Shown: positions 1-12,610 of the stretch, piece by piece
Layout: every line of letters begins with the position of its first letter
Position numbering within the stretch: the stretch's first letter is position 1
DNA from: Aquila chrysaetos chrysaetos
Lineage: Eukaryota; Chordata; Aves; Accipitriformes; Accipitridae
Length of the DNA: 64,000 nt
Direction: 5' to 3'
Assembly: GCF_900496995.4 (NCBI RefSeq)
Contig: NC_044009.1
Location: 47,538,005-47,602,004, forward strand
Notes under the pieces: model-generated
Databases searched by the model: none
Told to the model about the DNA's origin: nothing
Seen by the model: only the letters and a program-made list of their open reading frames with translations
Position numbers and translations under genes: made by a program

Positions 1-3000
1 CAGGCAGCAAGAAAGAGCAAAGAGATCAGGGGTTATTATATGCAAATACCTTATCCAAAATGCTATGAACTTTAATTTCCAGGAGCAAATATTATATGAA
101 AGTCTTGATAATGGAAAACCAGTGCTACATCTGAATTCAGCTTGCAACATGATAAAATAGACTTCATAGAAGTTAGCTGTCCGTCTTGTCAGATTACAAG
201 AAGTCTGCACTTCACACTGGTGCTTTGCATCCTTTCTGGCTCATTCAGCTATTCAGTTTACTTTGCAGCACTGGTTTTCACAGTATTGTGACCATCTCAA
301 CACCTGTTGCATAAACAGTGTTCCTCTGTTTTCCCTTCTCCATTTTCATTGTGGATCTTCTTTCCCTGGCACCAAAGTAAGTCCTCTTTGCCCTTTGCCT
401 TTGTGCAGCTGACAGCCATGCTGGCACATTTCCCTGCCCCAGCCTTCTGGGCAAGCTCTCACCACCTCCTCCTCAGCCCCACTGGTGCTGGGACAAGTCC
501 TCTTCTACCTCGCACAATGTCCAAACATGTCTTGTGATCCTCTTTGCCTTTCTAATCCCATTTGCCAGTCAGCCATCCTTCCCCCATGCCTGAGCAGGGC
601 TAGCACCCTACTTCACAGGTTATTTCAGGCGGAGGAGTCATTGAGAGAAGAGACAGATCCTGGTGGCAGGGAAAAGGCTAGATTAAATGTTTAATGGACC
701 AGTTTTCATCCAAAGGGAACCTCTGGACCAAATACGGTGAGAAGCCCTGTTCTCTTCTTTCTCATACAATGCTGATACAGTAACCCTATCTTAGCTCCTT
801 GCCCCCCTCCTGCTCTTCTTTAACCACTGGCAGGTTGTAGTCACAGTGATTTTACATGGTATTTCAACTGACATATTTTTTTCCCAGTTATTTTTCCTCT
901 TGTGAATGAAGTCTGGATCCTAGAATGCTCTCTCCGTAAAAGGTTTGGGAACAAGGGAAAAGAGCTGCAATTTTGAACACAGTAAACACATGATGAATTT
1001 CAAGCAAATCTTATTTTCCTTTCAAAAACTTACCCTTTTTTAAATTTGAAACTTTTATTTCTTCAAGGTCACTTCAGATTTAATTTACCAATATGATATA
1101 TGCGAAGAGTTAATTTAATAATCTAATATGGCATTTTTTAAAATTGCCTAACAAATATATTGTAAGTATGATCACATCTCTCTGAAATGAAAATCAAGAC
1201 CACTCAATGTCCTTTTGTCAAACTGATTGTATCTAATTAAAAAAGAAAGAAATCCCAGCGATGCAGCTTTTCTTCCCATTAACATGCACTGCACAGGTTA
1301 CTACCTAATTTAATACAGAATGTTGTCTTGCATTGCTCCATCCCTGATGAAACTGCTCTGTTTAGATGAAGTTAAGGGAAATTCTGAGTTAGAAAAAGAA
1401 ACAGCAACCCCCACCCTAATCCACAATGATATATAATTTGACCATTTATTTCCTTTCCTTAATAAGCGTATGCAACTATGGAAGCAGCTGTACTAGCCCT
1501 TGGCCTCATACTACTGCTAGCTTGACACTCTGATTTCTTGGTAAATAGATAAACATGCCTATAAGATTAAGTGACAAATTCACATCAGCACCCAAAGCTC
1601 TTTGATCAATACCACTAATCCATTAAAGATTACAACAAAGAATCTTATGTTTCTGTCCCTTCATTCAGGTATTAAATGTGAACGGAAAAATAACGGACTA
1701 AAATCTTTCTAAAATTAAATGAAAAAAGAAAATTACCCTTTGCACATTTTAAAGATAAAGAACCCTCATTAGTGCATCTGCTGGCCTGTACAGACTGCCT
1801 TTGAAAGCAATTTAAGTATAACAAAGTAATTTTCAAATTAAAAAAGGAGCGGCAGGTGTATAAAATGAAAATGTAACAGAGGCAGCCACACAGCCAGATC
1901 CAAAATCCCATCTATCTCCTGCATCTGACAACAGTTAATTTGACCAAATGGCAACTGCACCTGAAGGAGAGGGGGCAGCAGCTGAATTAAAGCCAAGGCA
2001 AATGGCTGTTGAGAACTTAGCATAGGATTCCAAGTCCATTGAAGTTGGTGGGAATTTTTCTATTGACTTCAATTGCCTAAATCTGGCCTTCATTGCTTTG
2101 AATAAAGGAGAGTTTATGATTCAGCATATCCTCTTTCCCAGTGGAAAGAGCCCTCGTGAGAAGCTTCATCAGAGTGACTGAATTACAAGCCAACAGGACT
2201 TTGCTGTAATTTATTTAAAGTTATTTACATGCGTGAGAGTATGCTTTGAGAGTCAGGTTCTGCAGTGATGAAATTGGAAAGGATGCTTGCTAACATAATG
2301 CTAAGGTGACCCAAGTAAGTGTCCCCTACTATCTGTGACCTGTTAAATAGTTTTGAAAACACATCTAACTATTGAAAGAGGTTTACTTATTGCTTTTGCT
2401 TCACTTGCCTCTGATTTCCTTTTGTGTTCTCACTTTTGTTTTCCCACTCTCCTCTGCCATAGTCTTTTTCTTGTTATGATTGAAAACTGGTAAGAGAAAT
2501 GTAACTTTCTATAAACGTTCTCTGTGAAATAACATTTAAAAATGTAGTACTCGATGAGCCTTTGAGCCGACTACTGGGGTTGTTAGATCAAGGTCATAAT
2601 GAGTTGGTACGTTCGCTTAGTTACAATATATAGGAGCCTAATGGCAGCTGCAATCATTTGCTTTCCCTCTCTGGCTCTTGAGAGTTATTTGCTTGGTTAC
2701 ATGAAGTGTCAACAATAATGCAGATGGGGATGAAACCTGGAGAAATTAACATAAATAGTGTCAACGTGCTGTCTTCTGATGTAGTGCCAGTTTCTTTAGA
2801 ATTCCATTTTATTGCAATCAATATTTTCTTCTGATTGTCACTACTGCAACATAATTTCAACACTGAAAATTAATTTCATCTAAATGTACTGTCCTGTTCA
2901 ATCAGCAGTGGAGGGTTCATCCAGTCACTCTCTCCTCCCCACTTTTTCCCCCCTACTATGCTATCTGCTGTTTACAGCTCGTTCTCTGGACTTTCACACA

Positions 3001-5235
3001 CCCAACATTTGAGAAAGATGGAAAAATGCCATGGTATTTCATTTAGTCTATGTTAACTCCACTCCTTTGGGTTGTGAGAAAGTGAAAATTACTTTGTAAG
3101 AGAAGACTTGGCTAACATAGAAGAAAATATCATTTAATGTTGAATCTGAAAATCAAAGTGTAGATAAGGTGCTGTTCAAAACTATTAAAGTCAGTCCTTT
3201 GATGATCTTCAGGCACATCATTTCATGACTGGTAGCTCTTGAACACCGCTGTGTGTCTTGGGTTTTTGTTGCTCTCCTTTTTCACCCCTCTGTTGAACAT
3301 TTACAATACAGTTACATGTTTCTGCGGTAGAGAGAATGGCACTTTCATAGGGTTCCTATGGGAAGTTACAGTAGGGTGAACACCACAGGGGAAGGATAAG
3401 ATTGATGTCTTCTCTTAAAAGATACATTTAATCTAGTTTCTGAGAGGAATTCTATATCCTGGAGGGAGGAGGAGAACAAGAGAGCTCAGGATGGATAATA
3501 AAGTTCATAGCTTCCAGCTATGGGGGCAGGAGGGATGGAAATAGCCCTGGTCTGAATGCGGGGGCTGTACAGTTACTGGGATTTGCTTGCACCCCTTGCC
3601 TGGGAGCAGGCATGCATTCAAGATCTTCTCTCTCTGCTCAGTACATCCATTCCTCTCTCTGAACTATTTTGCATGTTTACAGTGTCTGTCTGGCTCTTTG
3701 GAGTGAGCTCCATCATATGAAGTGAAATATGTAGGAGGGAGATAGGGGAACAGAGAAGAAGAAAAACCCAGGCAAGAAATGTAAAATAAGGGGCTAAAAA
3801 AAGGGCACTCAAGAAATACTTGAACAGAGTAGTCATATTTATATCCATGGGTTGCAGCTGCAGAGTCCTAATAGTAGCGGCAGGGCTGTCTTGCTAAGAA
3901 AGAGCAGGAGGAGATCAGAAGACACTGATCTGGTAGAAGGCTGGGCTGTTGTAACCTGGTGGAGAGAGGAATAGGCAGCTGCCACAGGCTGCTAGAGGTT
4001 GAATGAGAGCCAAGGGCTGGGGCAACTGTAACAAGGTCCCTGAGAGAGCAGTGGACATCAAGATTAAATCACATCTACCTGGAGGCTGAAGGTGATGCTA
4101 AGCGGTAATAGTGGACACCTTGGTCTTTGCTATTTTAAGTCCATTTGTCCGAGTGCTGTATACCTTTTGACAAAATAAATCATACTTTGTTTTGAAGAAT
4201 TTGTTTTCTGCATCACGGCCTCTCGTCTTCCACAAGAAAAACTCTGATGGAGTCAAGTCTGGCAGGCTGCAGCAGCAATTATCGGCCAAGGGGATATGAT
4301 TTAGAGACCTGTATCAGAGGGGTCCTGGGATCCTATGTCAAACAGAAACAGCTTCAGGCAGGTTGCTAAGGGAGATGCGGTCAAGGGTCTGTCTGAGAAT
4401 GTGAGAAGGAGCAGGTGCCTGCTACTACAAATACAGGAATTTCCTCCCTCCTGTTGGTACCTAACAGAACGGGGAGGATTCATCTGTGTTATCATTAGTC
4501 TGCGTTATCATGAACGAACTGCTAACCCAGGCAGCCCCACAAAGATGATTTTGGCATCTAAAATGGGATGTAGGGAGAGCTGGAAGTCTGTCTGCAAGAA
4601 ATTAAATGCTCAGATATCTATCCGCAAACCCTGCAAGATGTCTAAATCCATTTGGATTCTGTGCTTTGAATGGCAGCTGCTGTGTATTCTTCAGCTGGAC
4701 ATACTCTGCAGACTTTCTTTGTGTGTGGTAGGAGATGCTCAGACAGACATTACCCACGAAGGGAACATCACACCTTTTCTACAGATTTTTCATCCTGAAA
4801 GATTCTGTATTTTTTTACTCTTCATTTCTAGGAGTGATAACAGTTCTGGTTATTTCTGAGTGATAATGATACTTAGACCACTGTTTGCTGATAGAATAGA
4901 CATAACCAAGAAAATGGAGATGGTAAATACATCTATCATATGTTGTTGTCTTTCATGTGGGGGTTTTTTGCCTATGTGAGCAGGTGACTTTAACGTTATG
5001 GGTTTGAGCAGTTCCCTGCCTAGACTGACTTATTACAAGGGCAGTCATTATGTTCCCTCCAGACAGATTTGCTTCTGTATCAGTTTAGCATACCTTTAAT
5101 TACAACCAGGAACCCTTTAAATTTCATCTGTGTTGTAGGGCATTTTCTACATTCTAGTCTGAATTCCACCCAGTAACATTAAATTAGTCTAATTTACATA
5201 CAACTGACCTTGCCCAAACCTATACTAATATTAAC
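1..5235. other. Non-coding unique DNA, no gene seen
   Basis: AT-rich sequence without a recognisable exon, RNA gene or young transposon. Open frames are short and overlap on both strands with no domain signature. The 174-codon plus frame at 4335-4859 has no motif I recognise, and its low-complexity leucine/serine/isoleucine composition looks like chance. A degraded inverted motif near 2030-2075 is listed separately. Intergenic or intronic status cannot be decided from the window. Confidence 0.6.
2028..2076. repeat. Degenerate inverted motif of the 'ttgacttcaat' type
   Basis: CATTGAAGT is followed about 25 bases later by ACTTCAATT, so the two arms are inverted copies with one mismatch. Motifs of this CATTGACTTCAATG type recur in many reptile and bird genomes as remnants of very old palindromic repeats. 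Family membership is inferred from that resemblance only; a chance short palindrome is possible. Confidence 0.3.
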
Positions 5236-5256
5236 AAAAAAAAAAAAAAAAAAAAA
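5236..5256 (+). repeat. Poly(A) tract, 21 A
   Basis: An uninterrupted run of 21 A. No retrocopied gene or SINE body is recognisable upstream and no target duplication was seen, so it is recorded as simple homopolymer rather than a retroposon tail. Confidence 0.9.
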
Positions 5257-6009
5257 GCTCAGAGTACAAAGTCAAGCAAGTCAAGCACTTAGAAGTCCCA
5301 GGATCAAAGTCACCTATGAAACTTTAAATCACCCCTTTCCTTGTTCCAGATGACCTTTGCTTTGTTCAGCATGTGGAGTTCCTACCGAATAAGTGGTAGG
5401 TCAGTATTTCTTCCAGTCGTTGTTCCTCTGTTATTTACTGAGTGCTACCGAAACCTTGGATCAACAAATTAAAAAAATAGTCTCCTAGTGCTTTTGTGTG
5501 GTGTGTTCAGTGTTTTATCTTGCTGACTTGCAATTGATTGTGAATTAATGAACGTGGCATCCCTGCAAGGTGAGGCAGTGTTGGCCCCTGTGTGAATATG
5601 AACTAAGGCAGAGATTAAAAGTGAGTGCAAATATTGTAAATCCAGTTTGAAATGACTAGTATCTAGTTTTGCAAAGTAATGTGTCTTCTGTAGCATGTTA
5701 TATGTTCAAACTGCATTTTCTGTTGATCTCAATTACAGATGTGAGTGTTCAGCTTGTCTGCAAATCAAACCCCAAGTGTCTATGCTTGAATTCACAACCT
5801 TATTGTCTGAATGAGGTGGAACTCTTGTTTTTAAAAATTAATACAATCATGTACATGGAAGTTGTATCAGAAGCTGTATGTCTAAGGGAGCTAAACTAAG
5901 TTTTGATGTGCAGTTCTCAGTTTGCCATTTTTATTTTTTGAGAACTTGATTTTTATAACCCTAACAATTTCTTTTGACATAGTTTCTTGTCATGGAATTC
6001 TCAAAGTTT

Positions 6010-6112
6010 TTTTTATATATATCTATAAGTGTGTGTGTGTGTACAGTATATATAAAATGTATATATTAAAAATTATACATATACACACGTATAGAACATA
6101 TATATATACATG
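6010..6112. repeat. AT/GT dinucleotide microsatellite cluster
   Basis: Alternating purine-pyrimidine sequence: TATATATAT, then GTGTGTGTGTGTGT at 6029-6042, then TATATATA stretches and an ACACAC patch, ending in ATATATATATACATG. The two halves (TATATA...GTGT and ACACAC...TATATA) are partly self-complementary. The 63-codon plus frame crossing it (tyrosine, isoleucine, valine and cysteine rich) is a translation artefact. Confidence 0.85.
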
Positions 6113-6664
6113 ATTCCACTCCTCTGCAACCCAGCCCAGATTGTCTTTGACCTTTTTCCCCTTGGACAGGGTAGAAACACTAATTGTAGAGAAGAGGTAA
6201 ACTGCTTTCCATCCAACTGTGAGATGCTTGTTGACATGAGTATTTGTCTTCTCAAAGGAACAGCTGCATGGAAGAACGCATTCAATTCTTACTGTGTTGA
6301 GATAGCTCAGGGTTTGCTAAAGAGTGGTTCAAGATACTCTGTGGATCAGACACATGCAAAGTCCACTCAGACTGAAGGAGCTGTGAGGATATAAGTCACA
6401 GAGCTGAGAAATTAGCTATGAAATTCTAGTGGGTTTCTAACTGGGCAAATATCTTCAGAGACTGAAAATGTGCCAGATTTTTGTAGTTTAATGTGATGGC
6501 AACAGGATTTTCCTTCTGTATGATTTGTCCCTCAGCTAAAAACTCAGGTCTCTGCTTCCGAGAACAAAAGTACTAGATAAGATTGTCTCAAATGTTAACA
6601 TGCACAAAGCATATTTTCACCAGACCTCATTCCAAAAAAAAGCTTCAGCTGCTTTACTCAAGAC

Positions 6665-6690
6665 AAAAAAAAAAAAAAAAAAAAAAAAAA
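6665..6690 (+). repeat. Poly(A) tract, 26 A
   Basis: A pure run of 26 A followed by TTCAAAAAAC. No retrocopy body is recognised before it. A 60-codon frame running through it gives a polylysine string and is spurious. Confidence 0.9.
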
Positions 6691-9668
6691 TTCAAAAAAC
6701 ATCCAAAATTAAATGTCCCATTTGGAAAACTTCAGTTGTTACACTGAGAGACATTTATCTGCAAGGAAGTACTGGACCTTGAATAGAAAATGCTAAATAT
6801 GCTTGACTACAGGCATCAGTAATTGTGAAGCCAACGTAAAGACCTTCCTCTGGGTCAGATACGATTTTCTTAGGTCATATTTGAATACTCCAGTAACATG
6901 CAAAAATTGCAAATGTGCCAGATTTTCCCTACTTTTTTCAGCAAATAAAAGACTTCCAGTTATCTGTCCTGTAAAATTCTGAGACATTCTACTTCCTCTT
7001 GAATTTAGCTTGGATTAAAGCTTCTCAGCACAGCAGTGAATCGTGCCAGAAGACAGCCTGGAGTTCTTACTGGTGTGCTGGGCTTCCCACACTGCGTTCA
7101 TAATTCTGCTGGCCTCAGGCTGATCAGGCCACCATTTTCAACCTCAGTTTCTCCAAACATTTACTAAACATGGATGTATTGAAGTGTGACCTTTTCTTTG
7201 CCTTTTTCCTCTGATCTCGCACAACTCTTCCCAGCCATCCAAAATCTGTTTTCTTTGTATATGGTACTTAAGGTGATTTGCTTTCATGGCATACCTACAT
7301 CTCCAGAGAAAAATATAAATTCACATTAATTAATTAATTGGTTTTACATTCTTCCCCTATGTCACTGTTTTGGGGTTTCTTCCCTTTTAATTGGGAATGT
7401 GGTGTAAAGGGCTAATTCTGTAAAGTCTTGCATTTCTCAGTTATCTTTTATTTCAGGGAGCGTCTAACACTTCGCAGGACCTTCACTCAGGTCTGGATTC
7501 AGTCATTAGATTCTTCAAAAGATAACTGTGAAAATCTCCTTACTTCAAACTCTTTTGAATGAGGCAGTAGGAAATATACCACATGAAGCAATCGTGCATT
7601 ATTATTTTAATGGCCTGAGATAGATCCTCTTTTCTTTAAAAGTATCTTTGACCTCTCTTCTTCCTGAAGTCAAGCCACAAAAAAATTACGTTTTGTAGCA
7701 TACATTTGTACAGGGCGCTGTCATTTGGTTATTTCTTTTCCAAGTGAAAACCACTTTCCTCCTCTTCCCCCTGCCCCGCCTTCTAAAAGAAAATTGAGCT
7801 TCTAGGAACTTAATGTGCAAACTTCACTGTTACATCCTGCAAAATTGAGATTGCTTAATGGAACCAGAAAAGAAAGATTATTTTTTTTTTTTAATGATGA
7901 TCAAACTTAAGCAATTTTAGATAGTCTTTTGTGGTCTAGTGAATGCAGGGAACGGAATCCAGAGTGAATGCCGGAAGCAACAATTATAGTTCCTTTTTTC
8001 CTAATTGAATTCTTAGAGGATAGGTTCAATTTCAGAAGCCCAAGTACTCAGTCTCCAAAATTCAGATACTTGGGACATTAAATTGATGAACTTATACAAA
8101 TATTACAAGTATATTTATGATGTTCATGCCAACTGAATAGTGTGACATGCTATGTAGTTGAATTCCTTCCTTTAGAAAAATAAAGAAACAGTAGAGGTGG
8201 GATTTTTAATTTTATTCTTTGTTTTTTTCACCCTCAAACTGATGTATGGTAAACACTTTCCTCTTAAAGGAAAGAATGGCAAATCTCTATCAATTTGGTG
8301 GATTTTTGAAAAATTATACGTGAATGAAAACTTTTCCATTGTGTTGGAAAATATTTCTGCAAGCTTACCCATACTGGCTGTTTTCACCCTCACCAGGTAC
8401 AAAATAATTAGTTCATAGAAAAATTCAGTGGGAAAATTTTTTAAAACTCGATGATTGGTGTTTGGCAACAAACAAAAAATTAAACTTCAGTAACTCATGG
8501 AAAGCTACTGTATGCGTCGCAGAGATTAGAGGGAATACTGCATGTGTGTAGCATAACTGAATGGTGTTTTCAGCTGATTTGTAATGGAAGTCTGCAGTGT
8601 GTAAACACTGAAGTCTGATATAAATGCACTCTGTGTTACCAGTATAAAGAACACTTTGACTTGATGATGCCAACCAACCTGCCTGCTGTACCAGATATAG
8701 GAATATAGGGTGTCTGAAATGAAGCTGAGGAAACAGGCTAGAGAGGCTGCATTTGCTTGCTAGATTTAATTAGCCATTCTTCTCTCTGTTCTCATCCAGG
8801 ATTTTCATCCTTCAAATACATTTTAAAAATTCATAATGTTTACTGCTTGTTCACATTGCAGGCCATTTGATTTTTTTTTTTATCATACATTTTTATAGTC
8901 TTGCTGGAAAAAAATGATATTCTATCTTAAATCCCTTACTGCCTTGGTCTTTCTTAGTCCAAGTTGCTTGGTCATTTGTTATATATGTCATAAGAGGTCA
9001 CATATCCTTTGTAGCATTTTCCTTCTCTACTCCCTTTAGAACTTCTTTATGCCTCAAAGAGTTTGCTTTTTTATTTCTTCTTAAAGAATATCAGCCTTAT
9101 TTCTCTACTAAATCACTAGGCTACTCAATTCAGTGAATAACTTGTTATCCCTGTGCTGTGCCATCTCTATTTCTATGCATTCTTTGTATAAAAATGTGGC
9201 AGTTCAGATTTGTCAATATGAAAAAATAAAGATTCTTCTGCAAAAATTCCTTTAAAAAGGGAAATTGTGTGACATATCTTGACAATTCTTTCACATTTAA
9301 AAATCTGGCTCTATATTCTTAATGAAATCATGCTAGGATTTGTACTTTTAGCATATATTCCCTGGAGCCAAAGGGGTTTTAATGTAGATGTAGAATATTC
9401 TCTAATATTTTTCCAAGGTTCCACATTAGCTGTTGTTGCTCATCGACTTACACCTGAGTTGTTTCAACTCCCTAAAGGTATACTGGTTGTTAGTTAATGG
9501 CAGTTAAAATTTCTCACCCGCTTTTCTTGAATTTCCGGGCAGGTTATGTTACACCTTTGTGTGTTGTGTGTGCGCCCACACGTGCATGATGTGTATTTTC
9601 ATAGTTTTGTGAAAGATGATCTTTGTGTTCCTGAGCACTTCTTTCCGTTACATTATTTTGAAGCACAA

Positions 9669-9673
9669 CAAAC
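9669..9673. repeat. Target-site duplication, left copy (CAAAC)
   Basis: CAAAC directly abuts the left end of the minus-strand solo LTR and recurs exactly at 10270-10274 on its right. Confidence 0.9.
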
Positions 9674-10269
9674 TGTCGTGGTTTAACCCCAGCCGGCAAC
9701 CAAGCTCCACCCAGCCGCTCGCTCACCTCCCTCACAGTGGGATGGAGGAGAGAATTGGAAGATTAAAAGTGAGAAAACTCGTGGGCTGAGATAAAGACAG
9801 TTTAATAGGCAAAGCAAAAGCCGCACACACAAGCAAAGCAAAACCAGGAATTCGTTCAGCACTTCCCACGGGCAGGCAGGTGTTCAGCCATCTCCAGGAC
9901 AGCAGGGCTCCATCACGCCTGACGGTGACTTAGGAAGACAAACGCCATCGGTCCCAATGTCCCCCCTTCCTCCTTTTTCCCCCAGCTTTATGTGCTGAGC
10001 ATGACGTCCTATGGTCTGGGATATCCCCTGGGTCAGTTGGGGTCAGCTGTCCCGGCTGTGTCCCCTCCCAACTCCTTGTGCCCCCCCCAGGCTCCTCGCT
10101 GGTGGGGTGGGGGGAGGAGCAGAAAAGCCCTTGGCTCTGGGTAAGCACTGCTCAGCGGTAACGAAAACATCCCTCTGTTATCAACACTGTTTCCAGCACA
10201 AATCCAAAACATAGCCCCACACTAGCTACTATGAAGAAAATTAACTCTACCCCAGCCAAAACCAGCACA
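9674..10269 (-). mobile_element. Solo LTR of an avian endogenous retrovirus (family A, copy 1)
   Basis: A 596-bp element on the minus strand, bounded by TGTCGTGG on the left and CAGCACA on the right as read on plus, and flanked by a perfect 5-bp target-site duplication CAAAC (9669-9673 and 10270-10274). Read on the minus strand it has TGT...ACA ends, a GACGTCA CRE-like box (10002-10008), a degenerate ATAAA TATA-like box (9987-9991) and an ATTAAA poly(A) signal (9801-9806). It shares both termini, the promoter layout and the 3' segment ending in TTAAACCACGACA with the LTRs at 22111 and 33312. No gag, pol or env sequence adjoins it, so it is a solo LTR left by LTR-LTR recombination. A 5-bp duplication is typical of ERVL-like (class III) elements; class assignment is inference. 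Confidence 0.93.
9987..10008 (-). promoter_or_regulatory. LTR promoter remnant: CRE-like box and TATA-like box
   Basis: On the minus strand GACGTCA (10008-10002) is followed about ten bases downstream by ATAAA (9991-9987). The same order of a CRE-like box and then a TATA box is seen in the sister LTR at 33571-33593. This is presumably the ancestral U3 core promoter; present activity is unknown. Confidence 0.5.
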
Positions 10270-10274
10270 CAAAC
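10270..10274. repeat. Target-site duplication, right copy (CAAAC)
   Basis: Exact repeat of 9669-9673, marking the right boundary of the minus-strand solo LTR. Confidence 0.9.
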
Positions 10275-10464
10275 CTTTTGTTCCTTCAGTTCTTAAGAAC
10301 CATTGTTGTAGTGCAGTAATAACTACAGACCTAGGCTGAGGTTGAGCCTGCACTGTGCTGGATGCTGTATAAGCTTATGCCAAGAGTTAGTCATTTTAGG
10401 TTTCAAATTCTTTGAGATTAAAAAGTCAGATGTAGAAGAGGCTGTATTTAATAGAATATTATCA

Positions 10465-10565
10465 GTGTCTTTTTATGAATGAGAGGAACTGAAGCATTCA
10501 GACAAGTGAGTGACCTGCCCAAGGTCAGAAAGGAAACTAGAGCTGCCGCCTCATCTCCCTAGCTG
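10465..10565 (-). repeat. MIR-type SINE remnant
   Basis: The stretch carries the reverse complement of the MIR core: a match to the 'gaggaactgaagca' segment, then GTGACCTGCCCAAGGTCA and a following 'actagagctg' segment, in the expected order for a MIR on the minus strand. Divergence is high, as expected for an insertion older than the bird-mammal split. Ends are approximate. Confidence 0.75.
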
Positions 10566-11389
10566 CAGTTTCAGCAACCTAAATGCACATTCATCCTTCA
10601 TGTGAGTTCTCAAGCGTGGTTCTTTGGTACTTCAGGCACTTTTCCTAAATAAGAATTTTGTGGAATCTTTTTTTTTTTTTCTCCCTCCAGTTTGTTTTGG
10701 AGAAGTAAATAGACAGTAAAATTAAAGAAAGAAAATGCAATGAAAATGATTTTCCATAAAATGAGAGTGTGGTAGAAGCAGATGGAAATATAAAAACATT
10801 CTGGCTTTGATTTCATGGTGATCTATAACCTTTTCCTTTAAGAGTTTTAGAAGATTATGAAACTGAAGCACAGAAAAAAGGATATAAAATTCTGCAGGAC
10901 TGAAGTTTTAGCTAATTTCAGAAGAAATACTTTATAGGGGTAGACCCAGTTTAGCAAAAGAAGAATGTCTGAGTATATATTTTCAAAATGGACTTCCACT
11001 TCCCAAATTTTCTTTTTTCCTAGTCATATGATACTCGTGAGATGGGCAAAGCAGGCCCTTTTCTGGTCTAACATTTCCATGTTGATGGGCAGTATGGATA
11101 AGAATTTGATTGAGTCAGTGCCCTTCATCCTCCAGCCTGTCTTCTTTTCTATCTCTCTTCCCCCACTGATTTTTCTTCTTTTTTATTCTAATTTTTTTGC
11201 ATATTATAAAAGAGCAGTCTGGTAGAATTTTAAGGTTTCAGATTATAATCTGCTATTACAGTTTATTTGGCCAAGGGACGCAATGAATGTGTTGTACATG
11301 AGTAGCAGCGCTTTTTTAGTACAAATGTAAGGAACTATCCTTACAATTGAGCTGTCAGTAAATTAATGACCAAATAGGCTATTAATTAA

Positions 11390-11902
11390 TTAATTATATT
11401 TGTTTTTCCAGATTATTTTTATTAATTTCCAATACACAAGATCATAGTGGGAAACATCAGTCCCTGGTTGTGGAAAGCCAGAGTAAGATCCAGCTGGCAT
11501 GATTATACTACAGATGATGTATTCCTGTAGTTGTAGCATGTGAGACATGGGGCACTTCCTAACTAAGCTTCTTAATTGTTCCCGAAGGTTTATTAAATCT
11601 GGTAATTTTATATGTTTGCGTGTGGGTGTCTGAAAAAGAGGTGCTAGCATTGCTATGACATAAAAAATGCAGAAGAGCAGATGGTGTATGTAGAGGGGAT
11701 AACGGCTATTCCTCGGATTTCGCTGGTGTTTGGGACCGACGAGAGTAACGGTAGCCTTGCTGATGGCCTCCTGTTCAGTTGTTCCTGTTACAGCTCTGAT
11801 CCCTGAGAATAAGGAGGTAGGCGCCGATTTCCAGAAGACTTGTTGAGTCTTGAGCCAATAAAGCACACCATTTCTTGCGTTAGATCTCCTAATCATGAGC
11901 AA
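11390..11902 (-). other. Unexplained 170-codon open frame, origin unknown
   Basis: A minus-strand frame of 170 codons with a start codon, unusually long for this AT-rich window. Its first 60-70 codons (about 11700-11902) contain several CpG sites and a charged, proline- and arginine-containing composition unlike nearby chance frames; the rest becomes AT-rich and hydrophobic. I recognise no domain, catalytic motif or signal peptide, no splice signals that fit well, and no flanking duplication. It may be a fragment of an unfamiliar transposable element, an old retrocopy, or chance. Confidence 0.2.
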
Positions 11903-12444
11903 AACTACAGCAATGTGTGAGCTACTCCATGTGATCAGGCCCTTTGCTCACAACCAATGTAGTAGGGGAACATGGGTTACCTTGTGGTATTGAGGTGTGC
12001 ATGATCGTGTTTTTTAGCCTTTCCATGCTATATCTTCATTTAGGATTCCTTGTTAGTAAGAAATCAGTCGACAAACTGTTCCTTTTAATGTTTAGGTTTT
12101 TTTTTCCTCTGTCCCAATTAGTTTGTAAATTGAAGTCTCTTGTTACTGCTAATGTGCTCATTTAATCTTTTTAATTTCTCTTATAATTTCTGCATATTTT
12201 GGGGGAATCAGGCAGTTTATAGTAACTGATATTAGCAACATGATCTACTTATTCACCTGAAAAATTCAGCCTTAAAATAATTTACCTCTCTAAAAGTTAT
12301 TTAAAAGTGTAACTGAGATAAGTGCTTGATTCTGATTCAGTTAAATTCAATAAACAGCTATTTATGCAAATTCAGTTAGCCTTACAGTTCAGACATTCAA
12401 TTAATAACAATATTGATATGTGAAAAATTCACTTGCATAATCAT

Positions 12445-12610
12445 TAGATTTCAAAACGCCTCACAGAGAGGGCTGTAACATATTTCCTTTTTATAGATGG
12501 GAAAGAGAGGATTGCAGGACTGAGGTGATTTACGGATTAAATCAACCTGTGAGCCACTGGCAGAACTGGGAGCGGGCATATACTGAGCCTTGCCAAGCCC
12601 CATCTGTTGC
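12445..12610 (-). repeat. MIR-type SINE remnant
   Basis: Reading on plus, the segment runs through CCTCACAGAGAGGG, a pyrimidine-rich TTTTTATAGATGGGAAAG block and a later AGCCACTGGCAGAACTGGGA block. These correspond in order to the reverse complement of the MIR tail, core and 5' region. Both the core and the CORE-SINE-like tail are visible, so it is one of the better preserved MIRs here. Ends are approximate. Confidence 0.75.

Larger units (their letters stand above)
5257..9673. other. Non-coding unique DNA with simple-sequence patches
   Basis: AT-rich, no exon recognised. It contains the AT/GT microsatellite at 6010-6112, a 26-base A run at 6665-6690, a T run near 7880 and TAAT repeats near 7325. 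Open frames here are all under 100 codons and look random. Confidence 0.6.

Noticed and set aside
4335..4859. 174-codon plus frame as a gene
   Set aside because: No domain, no homology recognised, no promoter or splice context; chance length is plausible in 64 kb across six frames.
6600..6782. Poly(A) run at 6665 as a processed-pseudogene tail
   Set aside because: No recognisable coding or RNA sequence upstream and no flanking duplication found.
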